DNA of 6,262 bases, from the NCBI GenBank assembly GCA_027346765.1, contig DAIERN010000084.1, forward strand, positions 1 through 6,262. Reading direction: 5' to 3'. Shown piece by piece: positions 1-5,967 of the stretch. The stretch is from Chloroflexota bacterium. Its GTDB lineage: Bacteria > Chloroflexota > Limnocylindria > Limnocylindrales > CSP1-4. Within the stretch, counting starts at the first letter, position 1; the number at the start of each line of letters is the position of its first letter. A program made the translations under genes and the position numbers. The notes below the pieces were generated by a model, which saw only the letters and a program-made list of their open reading frames with translations, searched no databases and was not told the origin of the DNA.

Positions 1-389
1 GCTTCCAGCGCCGCGGTGGCGAACACCCCGGACTCGATGCGCTTGGCGAGCTCGACCTCTTGCCGCGCCGTAAGAAGCGGGACCTTGCCGATCTCCTTGA
101 GGTACATCCGGACCGGATCGTCGATGCCGATCATGTCGGCGGCGATCGCGTCCAGCTCCTCTGCCGTGGGCTCATCGGCGTCCTTGGCATCAAGCTTGGC
201 CGGCGGCTCTTCCCACGGCGTCTGGCTGCCGTCGCCGTCGATCTGCACCTCGACGCCCAGCTCGGCGGCGGCGCTCAGGCCGTCGCCGGGCGCCTCATCG
301 AGCTCGTCCTTCTGGTCGTTCAGATCGTCATCGCGCCGGCGCTTGCCGCGCTCGAGGACGCTCGCAACCAGGAGCTTGTCGCTGTCCAT
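1..389 (-). CDS. rpoD: Primary RNA polymerase sigma factor RpoD/SigA, N-terminal part
   Basis: This is the N-terminal 129 codons of the housekeeping sigma factor, which directs RNA polymerase to -10/-35 promoters; the rest lies beyond the left edge. Translation starts at the ATG at 389-387, preceded by GGAGGT at 406-401 with an 11-nt gap. Residues 1-88 are a charged, low-complexity leader (for example KRRRDDD near residues 17-23, then an acidic stretch), as is usual for the poorly conserved region before sigma region 1.2. From residue 90 the sequence becomes recognisable region 1.2: [18 protein letters not shown], then [14 protein letters not shown], close to the family consensus of group 1 sigma factors. 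The gene starts 2 nt after the dnaG stop codon, so the two are almost certainly co-transcribed and translationally coupled. The DNA-binding regions 2-4 that would separate a primary sigma from a close group 2 paralogue are not visible, but the position next to dnaG favours rpoD. Confidence 0.93.
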   Translation of the reverse strand, partial: MDSDKLLVASVLERGKRRRDDDLNDQKDELDEAPGDGLSAAAELGVEVQIDGDGSQTPWEEPPAKLDAKDADEPTAEELDAIAADMIGIDDPVRMYLKEIGKVPLLTARQEVELAKRIESGVFATAALE

Positions 390-391
390 CG

Positions 392-2353
392 TTATCCGTT
401 ACCTCCGCTGGCGGCCGCGCTCGCGGCCGTGGCTCGTTGTCGTCGTTGGGTAAGCACTGTTGTTGTCTCGCGCTGGCGATCGAGATCAAGGCGGCGCGCC
501 TTGAGATCCATCACCTCGCGCAGCAAGGCCTCAGCGGCTGGCCGGTCGCCGTCCGCCTCCGCCTCGCGAATGTCGAACTCCTTGGCGCCGATCTCCTCGT
601 CGAGCCGGTTGCGGCGCAGCGTCAGCAGGCTCTGGCCCAGCGCCTGGCGGAGCGCGATCTCGTCCTCGGGGAGCGGCTCAGGATCGGCGTACATCGTGCG
701 CACGACGCCGGCCAGGGTGGGGTCGAGCGACTCCGCGAACGCCGCGCGGTCAAAGCCGGCCGCGGGCGTGGCCTGGAGCCGCAGCCAGATCTCGCGCGCG
801 GGCGTGCTCGCGAACTCGATCTCCGTTGGCACGTCCACGGCCTCGCGCAGGTACGGCCGCATGAGGAGCAGCCGCAGCAGGCTGAACTCGGCGCGCTTCA
901 ACAGGCGCGCGACGGCCTGCGGGTCGAGCGCGTCCGGGCTGGCCAGGACGGCCTCGAGATTGATCTTGGACCCGATGTGTGCTTCAGCCGGCCGACCGAC
1001 CACCTTGGCGGCCTGCTCTGGCCGGCGCAGCTCCTCCAGAAGCACGCGCTCATCCACCCCGCTGCGCCGCGCCAGCAGCTGCAGGTAGCCATCGCGCTGG
1101 GTGGGGTTGGTGACCCGGCGGATGGTGGGCATGACGGCCGCCACCAGCTTGTCGCGGCCGCTCAGCGTGCGCGGGTCATGGCGCTTGGCGAAATGGTCGA
1201 TCAGGTGGTCCACGATCGGACGGGCGGTCCGCACGTCCTCGCGCCAGCGGTCCGGCTCGTCTCGCATGACCTCGTCCGGGTCGCGCTTGTCGGGCAGCCG
1301 GATCACACCAACGTCGGTCAGTCGGCCCTTGTGGGCGCTCCGTTCGATCTCACCGACGAGTGCCGATAGCTCGGTCGCGCCAAAGGTTGCGGCGCCCTGG
1401 CCAGCGGCATCCACGTCGTACGCCAGCGCGATGCGCGGCGCGTAGCGGGTGACGAGCTCGATCTGGGCCGGCGTCAGCGCCGTGCCGAGCGTGCCGACGA
1501 CGTTCTCGAAACCCTGCTGGTGGGCCATCAGCGCGTCGGTGTTGCCCTCTACCAGGACGGCCATGCCTTCCTTGCGAATGGCGCCCTTGGCACGATCGAT
1601 GAGATAGAGCGTGCGGCTCTTGTCGAACAGCGGGGTCGCCGGTGAGTTCAGGTACTTGGGCCCGCGGTCGCGGCCGTTGGCGTCCTTCTGCTCGCTGCCC
1701 ACGATCCGTCCACCCAGGCCCGTCGCGTTGCCGGACGCGTCACGGATGGGGAAGATGATCCGGCCGCGGAAACGGTCGTAGTAGCCGCGCCGCCCCTGGC
1801 GCCGCGAGACGAGGCCGGCCGCTTCCAGCTCTTCCTCCTTGAAGTCACGCTTTTCGACCAGCGCCCGGGTGAGCGCGTCCCATGAGTCAACCGCGTAGCC
1901 CAGCAGGTGGGAGCTGATCGTCGTGTCGGTGAAGCCGCGGCTGCGCAGGTAGTCCAGCGCCGGCTGGCCGTGGTGGCTCTCAGTCAGGACGCGGTGGTAG
2001 AAGGCGATGGCGCTGTCGAGCGCGTCACGGAGTCGCTTGCGCCGGGCATCCTCGCGCGACGTGCGCTCGCTGATCTCCACTCCAGCGCGACCGGCCAGCC
2101 GGCGCAGCGCCTCTGGGAAATCGATCGAGTCGCGCTCCATGACGAAGTTGAACAGGTCGCCGCCCCGCCCACAGCCGAAGCACTTCCAGGTTTCGCGCGA
2201 AGGCGTGACCGTGAACGACGGTGTCTTCTCGTTGTGGAACGGGCACAGGCCCTTGTAGCTCGCGCCGGCCTTGCGCAGCTGCACGCTCTCGCCGATCAGA
2301 TCGACCAGGTTGAGCTTCTGCTTGACTTCAGCGGCGACGCCAACAGACGACGT
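392..2353 (-). CDS. dnaG: DNA primase DnaG
   Basis: DnaG makes the short RNA primers used by the replisome and works with the replicative helicase. Numbering from the first canonical start (GTG at 2284-2282) gives 630 residues. The CHC2 zinc site is C14-P-F-H17 and C35-F-G-C38. The polymerase core shows [13 protein letters not shown] (168-180), GLGGRIVG (189-196) and PKYLNSP (209-215). The TOPRIM acidic residues are E246 in VEGNTD and D290/D292 in AYDVDAAG, followed by DKRDPDEVM (332-340). The C-terminal 200 residues are helical and charged, as expected of the helicase-binding domain. The GTG start is probably wrong: the open frame continues upstream through [18 protein letters not shown], which matches the normal primase N-terminus (first helix and strand). 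The frame reaches a TGA at 2377-2375 without any ATG, GTG or TTG. I therefore place the start at the ACG at 2353-2351, 8 nt after a perfect GGAGGT, giving 653 residues. This start is inferred; a base error (ATG to ACG) would look the same. The product call itself is very secure. Confidence 0.95.
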   Translation of the reverse strand, partial: TSSVGVAAEVKQKLNLVDLIGESVQLRKAGASYKGLCPFHNEKTPSFTVTPSRETWKCFGCGRGGDLFNFVMERDSIDFPEALRRLAGRAGVEISERTSREDARRKRLRDALDSAIAFYHRVLTESHHGQPALDYLRSRGFTDTTISSHLLGYAVDSWDALTRALVEKRDFKEEELEAAGLVSRRQGRRGYYDRFRGRIIFPIRDASGNATGLGGRIVGSEQKDANGRDRGPKYLNSPATPLFDKSRTLYLIDRAKGAIRKEGMAVLVEGNTDALMAHQQGFENVVGTLGTALTPAQIELVTRYAPRIALAYDVDAAGQGAATFGATELSALVGEIERSAHKGRLTDVGVIRLPDKRDPDEVMRDEPDRWREDVRTARPIVDHLIDHFAKRHDPRTLSGRDKLVAAVMPTIRRVTNPTQRDGYLQLLARRSGVDERVLLEELRRPEQAAKVVGRPAEAHIGSKINLEAVLASPDALDPQAVARLLKRAEFSLLRLLLMRPYLREAVDVPTEIEFASTPAREIWLRLQATPAAGFDRAAFAESLDPTLAGVVRTMYADPEPLPEDEIALRQALGQSLLTLRRNRLDEEIGAKEFDIREAEADGDRPAAEALLREVMDLKARRLDLDRQRETTTVLTQRRQRATAASAAASGGNG
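401..406 (-). promoter_or_regulatory. Ribosome-binding site of rpoD inside the dnaG 3' end
   Basis: GGAGGT on the minus strand, 11 nt before the rpoD ATG at 389-387. It lies within the final codons of dnaG (the Gly-Gly-Asn-Gly end), so ribosomes finishing DnaG will be close to the rpoD start. Confidence 0.75.
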
Positions 2354-2361
2354 GGCGGGTG

Positions 2362-2367
2362 ACCTCC
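2362..2367 (-). promoter_or_regulatory. Ribosome-binding site of dnaG
   Basis: GGAGGT on the minus strand, identical to the rpoD site. Eight nucleotides separate it from the in-frame codon ACG at 2353-2351. It is the main evidence that DnaG translation begins there and not at the GTG 69 nt further downstream, which has only a weak purine run (GGCGAGAG) before it. Confidence 0.6.
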
Positions 2368-2429
2368 AGGTTGTTCACGGCTCCGGTGGCCGAGATCGCT
2401 TCCGACGCGACCTGCCGGACACACGAAGG

Positions 2430-2503
2430 GCCTTGTCAAGTCTTGACAAGGCTTCCAGCCGTAATCCTACCCCTTGACAAGCCCCTTGACAAGCGTTGTC
2501 AAT
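2430..2503. repeat. Cluster of five CTTGWCAAG-like sites (putative operator array)
   Basis: Copies are CTTGTCAAG (2432-2440), CTTGACAAG (2442-2450), CTTGACAAG (2473-2481), CTTGACAAG (2485-2493) and the degenerate GTTGTCAAT (2495-2503). Each is a near-palindrome with a central A or T. Centres are 10, 31, 12 and 10 bp apart, close to whole turns of the helix, so bound proteins would lie on roughly the same face. The first two copies form a perfect 23-bp palindrome (2430-2452, central base T at 2441). The third and fourth are a perfect tandem 12-bp repeat, CCCCTTGACAAG (2470-2481 and 2482-2493). The fourth and fifth form TTGACAA-GCG-TTGTCAA (2486-2502). I see no further copy in the window. Operator function is inferred from symmetry, spacing and overlap with the promoter; I cannot name the regulator. 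Confidence 0.7.
2464..2492 (-). promoter_or_regulatory. Predicted sigma-70-type promoter for dnaG-rpoD
   Basis: On the minus strand there is a -35 element TTGTCA (2492-2487, one mismatch to TTGACA), a 17-bp spacer (2486-2470) and a -10 element TAGGAT (2469-2464, four of six matches to TATAAT). Transcription would start near 2457, leaving a leader of about 100 nt before dnaG. The -35 hexamer lies inside one copy of the CTTGWCAAG repeat and another copy fills part of the spacer, so a protein bound to the repeats would block polymerase. Other TTGACA/TTGTCA copies nearby have no acceptable -10 at 16-18 bp on either strand. Confidence 0.5.
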
Positions 2504-2521
2504 ACCCACCCGGAGTATTGA
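2499..2521. repeat. Inverted repeat TCAATAC-N9-GTATTGA
   Basis: A perfect 7-bp inverted repeat (2499-2505 and 2515-2521) with a 9-bp spacer. Its left arm overlaps the degenerate fifth copy of the CTTGWCAAG element. It is A+T-richer than its surroundings and lies 160 bp before the ATG of the EAL-domain gene and upstream of the dnaG promoter. It could be an operator or promoter element for the plus-strand gene; no RNA role is evident. Confidence 0.4.
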
Positions 2522-2680
2522 TCGGGGGACATGCCGTGTGCCGAAACCTTCGAGCGCACCCAGCCAGTGGGACCTCCGGCTCATGACCATCGGCCGGTCC
2601 CCAGGTGGGCCCGCGCATGCCACCATCTGGCTTGGTGGCCGGTTCGGCTCCGGACGTGCCCGCGGAGACTAAGAAGAGCC
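2522..2680 (+). other. Leader/intergenic segment upstream of the EAL-domain gene
   Basis: This stretch has no convincing gene. An in-frame ATG at 2531 would add 50 residues to the downstream protein, but that extension is rich in Arg, Pro and His, has no membrane or signal character, and breaks the normal layout in which the first helix follows a short cytoplasmic tail. I treat the stretch as untranslated. It contains a small hairpin, GCCACC (2619-2624) with GGTGGC (2634-2639) around a 9-nt loop. I looked for a c-di-GMP riboswitch, given the downstream gene, and did not find the conserved core motifs. No clear plus-strand -10/-35 pair is visible. Confidence 0.45.
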
Positions 2681-5600
2681 ATGAGTGCACAGGCAGAGCT
2701 ACGGCCCCTGGCGTATCGCTTTGTCAGCGCACTGTCCGGAGCTTCGGGCAAGCTGGGATCGCTGCCCCGACTTCCGGCCCTGCTGACGGTCTACCTTGCC
2801 ATCGCTGCGGTCTCGATCGCCATCTCTTTGATGGCCGACGGCGCGGCGAGCGCGGTCGCCAGCCAGGTGCCATCCGGTCTGGCGCTGATAGCCGTGCTCT
2901 TTGGTATCCGCCTGCATCGCCCAGCCAATCGCTGGCCATGGGTGCTGCTCGCACTCGGGCTGGCGGCGTTCACCACCGGTGACTTCGTTTGGTTGACGAC
3001 TGACCTGCGCCGCGCTGGCGAGTTGCCACCGCAAGCGGACAGCCTGTATCTGGCCGGGTACATCCTCTCCGCGGTCGGCGTTGGACTCTTCATAGCCATC
3101 CGTCGCATCAAGAGTGGCATCGCCCGCCTGGTCGATGCGGTAGCTGTGGGCCTGGTGTGCGGGACATTGTTGGTGCTCGAACCCTTGATCGCGCACCCGG
3201 GCCTCCAGCCGGCGACGGTGGCGACCGGGGTGGCGTACCTCCTGGCGGGCGCAGCGCTGATCGTGGTTGCGACGTTCCTGCTCATTGGCGACAAGGATTG
3301 GGGCTGGCCAGCCCGGATCGCGTTGTTCGTGGGCCTGTCCGCACTGACTGCCGCGGACGTGTTCCACGCCCGCTTCCTCCTCGGCACCGACCAGCACCCA
3401 ATCGTGCTCGACGGGCTGCGCATGGTGGGTTACCTGGCGATCGGAACAGCGGCCTTGCTGCCCGGCATGCGCGATTTGACCGCGCGCGCGACCGGTGCCG
3501 GCGAAGGGGGCGCGATCCGCGCCACCATAATGCTCGTCTGTGCCGTCGCGGTAGTGACCGTCTGGGACATCAACGACGAGATCTTCGTTGGGGTGACCAG
3601 TGCCCTGACAGAGGCCCTACAAGTGGCGCTGCTGCTTCTGGTGTTCGTCAGGGCGCACGAAGCGCTATCACTCGAGGCGCTGCAGGAGCGTCGCCTCGCC
3701 GGGTTGCTGGCCAATGCGTCCGGGGCACTGGCGGTGCTGTCGCCGCAGGGCGTCGTCAGGCTGGCCAACCCGGCCGCGGAGTCAGTGATTGGCATCCCCA
3801 GTCGCGTCCTGGTCGGACGGTCGATCTTTGACTTCGTCGACCGGCTCCACCCCGAGGATCGAGCCATCAACACAGAGCGCCTGATGGCTGTGCTCGCCAC
3901 GCCGGGGGCGCGCACCGAGATGATTGTCCGTCTTGTTCAGCCCGGCGGCAGCTACCGCTGGGTGGAGGTCACGGCGGCCAACCGCCTCGCCGACCGGTCG
4001 GTCGCAGCCGTCATCATGAACTTCCGCGACATAACCGATCAACGTCAGGCGGACCAACTGCTGAAGCGCCTGGGGACGGCCATCGATCAGGCGTCCGACG
4101 CGGTGATCGTGACCGATGCCGACGCACGCATCGAGTACGTGAATCCGGCGTTCGAGCAGATCACGGGCTACACCCGCGATGAGGTCATCGGGCGCAACCC
4201 GCGCATCCTGAAGAGCGGCGAGCAGAAGCCGCGCTTTTACGAGTCGATGTGGCACATGCTGACCGACGGCAAGCCATGGCGCGCCGACTTCGTGAACCGG
4301 CGCAAGGACGGCACGCTGTACCGCACGGTCGGAGCGATCACGCCGCTGCGCGACGAAACCGGCCAGCTGACAGGCTACGTGGGCGTGCAGCGCGACGTGA
4401 CCAGGCAGCGCGAGCTCGAGCAGACGGCCCACAGGTTCGCGCGCGAGCGCACGCTGGTCGCCGAGATGATCCGCGGCCTGGACCCGCGCGAGTCGCCTGA
4501 GAATATCGCCCAGTCGGTGTGCGACCAGCTGACCGCGATGAGCGAGCTGGCGCTGGCCGGGCTGTTCATCTTCGACGCCGACGGATACGCGACCCAGTAT
4601 GGGCTTTCAGCGCGCGACTTCAGCAACCCTCCCCGGCGACGACTGCCTCGGGCACGCACCAAGTACCTGCGCGAGCGGTCCGCTGCGGGCCCATGGATCG
4701 AGGCCTGGAGCAACCGTCCGGGCCATCCGTACGCGGCGATGATCGGCCGGTTGGACATCGTGGCCCACGCCTACGCGCCGGTGCGCGATGCCAACCAGGT
4801 GATCGGCTTCATCGTCGTCGGTATCGCCAGCGCGCAGGCCGAGGAGCGGTTGGCAAGCATGCTGCCGGCGATCGTCGAGGTCGCCGACATCAGCGGTGCG
4901 CAGATCGGCGTCAAGGTCGCCGAGCGGACGGCGCTGACCGCCGAACGCGCGCGCATCGCCCAGGTCATCGATAGCCAGGCGTTCTTCCCGGTTTACCAGG
5001 CCTTGGTTGACGCGCAGACCGGGCGCGTGGTGGGCTACGAGGCGCTCACCCGCTTCGACGACGGCACGCCGCCGCAGATCCGCTTCGCCGAGGCTCACCA
5101 AGTCGGCCTGGGCGAGAAGCTGGAGCTCGCGGCCGTGGCCGCCGCGATCGAGGGCGCGGCCGCTCTGCCGGGCGAGATGTGGCTCAACGTGAACGCTTCG
5201 CCGAGCACTGTCATGGATGGCGGCGGACTCAATTACCTCGTCGGCGAATGTGATCGCGACCTGGTGCTGGAGGTGACCGAGCACACTGAGATCACCGACT
5301 ACCAGGCGTTTCGCCAGGCGGTGCAGGAGCTCGGGCCAAAGGTGCGCCTGGCCGTCGACGACGCCGGCGCAGGCTTTGCGAGCCTGCGTCACATCATCGA
5401 GCTGCGACCAGCTTTCGTTAAGCTCGACCGACAGGTGATCGCAGGCATCGATGACGACGAAGCGCGCCAGGCGATGGTCGCCGGTCTGCATCATTTCGCG
5501 CGCACCACCGGCTGCTGGCTGATTGCTGAGGGCGTCGAAACGCCAGCCGAGCTGCAGGCTCTGCGCGAGCTCGACGTGCGCTATGTGCAGGGCTTTCTGC

Positions 5601-5701
5601 TCGGCCGCCCGGTACCCGCGGGGCAGCTCCTGGGTGCGGGCCTTTGGGCGGCCGTTGACGGCACGGGCCCAACCGGAGGTGGGCGTCGTCCCGGAGCGTG
5701 A
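2681..5701 (+). CDS. Membrane-bound PAS-PAS-GAF-EAL cyclic-di-GMP phosphodiesterase
   Basis: A 1006-residue inner-membrane sensor predicted to hydrolyse c-di-GMP. Residues 33-324 contain about ten hydrophobic helices (roughly 33-52, 58-78, 85-105, 120-140, 150-170, 180-203, 211-230, 243-262, 281-298, 303-324). The ADSLYLAGY stretch at 119-127 recalls the multi-helix sensor of actinobacterial GGDEF-EAL proteins. PAS1 spans about 338-455 and PAS2 about 462-582. PAS2 has GRNPRILK where LOV domains have a flavin-binding Cys, so it is not a LOV photosensor. A GAF-like domain follows (about 590-745, ending YAPVRDANQVIGFIVVG), then a helical linker and the EAL domain (about 755-990). Its active-site set looks complete: E787 in YEALTRF, N838 in NVNAS, E864 in LEVTE, D893-D894 in DDAGAGFASL, K914 in VKLD, E950 and E953 in AEGVE, Q970 in VQGFLLGRP. 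There is no GGDEF domain, so this is a dedicated phosphodiesterase. I chose the ATG at 2681 because it gives a short cytoplasmic tail before helix 1; GGAG at 2664-2667 is a weak, distant ribosome site (13-nt gap). The gene is divergent from dnaG. What the sensor detects is unknown. Confidence 0.9.
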   Translation: MSAQAELRPLAYRFVSALSGASGKLGSLPRLPALLTVYLAIAAVSIAISLMADGAASAVASQVPSGLALIAVLFGIRLHRPANRWPWVLLALGLAAFTTGDFVWLTTDLRRAGELPPQADSLYLAGYILSAVGVGLFIAIRRIKSGIARLVDAVAVGLVCGTLLVLEPLIAHPGLQPATVATGVAYLLAGAALIVVATFLLIGDKDWGWPARIALFVGLSALTAADVFHARFLLGTDQHPIVLDGLRMVGYLAIGTAALLPGMRDLTARATGAGEGGAIRATIMLVCAVAVVTVWDINDEIFVGVTSALTEALQVALLLLVFVRAHEALSLEALQERRLAGLLANASGALAVLSPQGVVRLANPAAESVIGIPSRVLVGRSIFDFVDRLHPEDRAINTERLMAVLATPGARTEMIVRLVQPGGSYRWVEVTAANRLADRSVAAVIMNFRDITDQRQADQLLKRLGTAIDQASDAVIVTDADARIEYVNPAFEQITGYTRDEVIGRNPRILKSGEQKPRFYESMWHMLTDGKPWRADFVNRRKDGTLYRTVGAITPLRDETGQLTGYVGVQRDVTRQRELEQTAHRFARERTLVAEMIRGLDPRESPENIAQSVCDQLTAMSELALAGLFIFDADGYATQYGLSARDFSNPPRRRLPRARTKYLRERSAAGPWIEAWSNRPGHPYAAMIGRLDIVAHAYAPVRDANQVIGFIVVGIASAQAEERLASMLPAIVEVADISGAQIGVKVAERTALTAERARIAQVIDSQAFFPVYQALVDAQTGRVVGYEALTRFDDGTPPQIRFAEAHQVGLGEKLELAAVAAAIEGAAALPGEMWLNVNASPSTVMDGGGLNYLVGECDRDLVLEVTEHTEITDYQAFRQAVQELGPKVRLAVDDAGAGFASLRHIIELRPAFVKLDRQVIAGIDDDEARQAMVAGLHHFARTTGCWLIAEGVETPAELQALRELDVRYVQGFLLGRPVPAGQLLGAGLWAAVDGTGPTGGGRRPGA

Positions 5702-5722
5702 GGGCAGTCGGTCGGCCCACCT
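5677..5722 (+). terminator. Possible stem-loop at the end of the EAL-domain gene
   Basis: AGGTGGGC (5677-5684) can pair perfectly with GCCCACCT (5715-5722) across a 30-nt loop that includes the TGA stop at 5699-5701. No run of T follows, so it is not a standard intrinsic terminator. It may slow polymerase or protect the transcript end, or be a chance pairing in G+C-rich DNA. Confidence 0.2.
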
Positions 5723-5967
5723 GCCTGGAGGCGACTGGGCTACTGGGTGAGGATCTGCTCGACCGTCTGTCCTGAGCGTGATTCGGGCCGGTTCTGGCCG
5801 AAAGTATTAGAATGAGGGGGCCCTATTCAAGGCGAACCCGGGTCGTCACCCCACCGCCCAGCGAACGACATGACCTTCAATCCCCGTCTCCTAACGAGGT
5901 TGAGCGTTAGCGTCACCGGTGATCGACACGGGCCAGAGGCTGACGGCAAAGGAGAGGTCAAGGACGC
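5702..5967. other. Non-coding intergenic region
   Basis: No reading frame here has credible protein content on either strand. It contains an A+T-richer patch with TAGAAT at 5808-5813, a possible -10 without a recognisable -35, and a short inverted repeat and palindrome at 5891-5922. The right end holds the ribosome site of the next gene: AGGAGAGG at 5950-5957, 10 nt before GTG 5968. An in-frame TGA at 5941-5943 shows that the next gene cannot extend further left. The region probably carries the promoter of the gene at 5968. No tRNA, T-box or known riboswitch pattern was recognised. Confidence 0.5.
5891..5922. repeat. Stem-loop plus adjacent 10-bp palindrome
   Basis: CTAACG (5891-5896) and CGTTAG (5905-5910) form a perfect 6-bp inverted repeat with an 8-nt loop. 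Two bases later comes the perfect 10-bp palindrome TCACCGGTGA (5913-5922). The pair ends 45 nt before the GTG of the next gene, so they could be an operator or a leader structure for it. Short palindromes are common in G+C-rich DNA, so the weight is limited. Confidence 0.3.

Noticed and set aside
60..1369. Long plus-strand open frames (342 and 310 codons) opposite dnaG and rpoD
   Set aside because: They are antisense to secure genes, composed of G+C-driven Arg/Ser/Ala-rich or Leu/Arg-rich sequence with no domain, and lack ribosome sites.
2430..2503. CRISPR array or replication-origin iterons
   Set aside because: Units are 9-12 bp with irregular spacing and no unique 30-bp-class spacers, and no DnaA-box-like TTATCCACA sequence or replication initiator gene is present.
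2531..2680. N-terminal 50-residue extension of the EAL-domain protein from ATG 2531
   Set aside because: Rich in Arg, Pro and His, with no hydrophobic or domain character, and ATG 2681 gives a normal short tail before the first membrane helix.
2522..2680. c-di-GMP riboswitch in the leader of the phosphodiesterase gene
   Set aside because: The conserved core motifs of the known c-di-GMP riboswitch classes (such as the GCAAA-type segments) are not present; only a simple 6-bp hairpin was found.
4188..4215. LOV photosensor in PAS2, suggested by the GRNPRILK wording
   Set aside because: The adduct-forming Cys of GRNCRFLQ is a Pro here, so flavin-Cys photochemistry is not possible.
2699..5494. 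Minus-strand open frames opposite the EAL-domain gene (232, 216 and 295 codons)
   Set aside because: The plus strand encodes clear membrane, PAS and EAL sequence across this span. The antisense frames are shadows of high G+C content with no recognisable motif.
5702..5967. c-di-AMP (ydaO) or other riboswitch, or a tRNA, around the CGAACCCGGGTC segment
   Set aside because: The surrounding conserved elements are absent, and no cloverleaf or T-loop pattern can be drawn on either strand.
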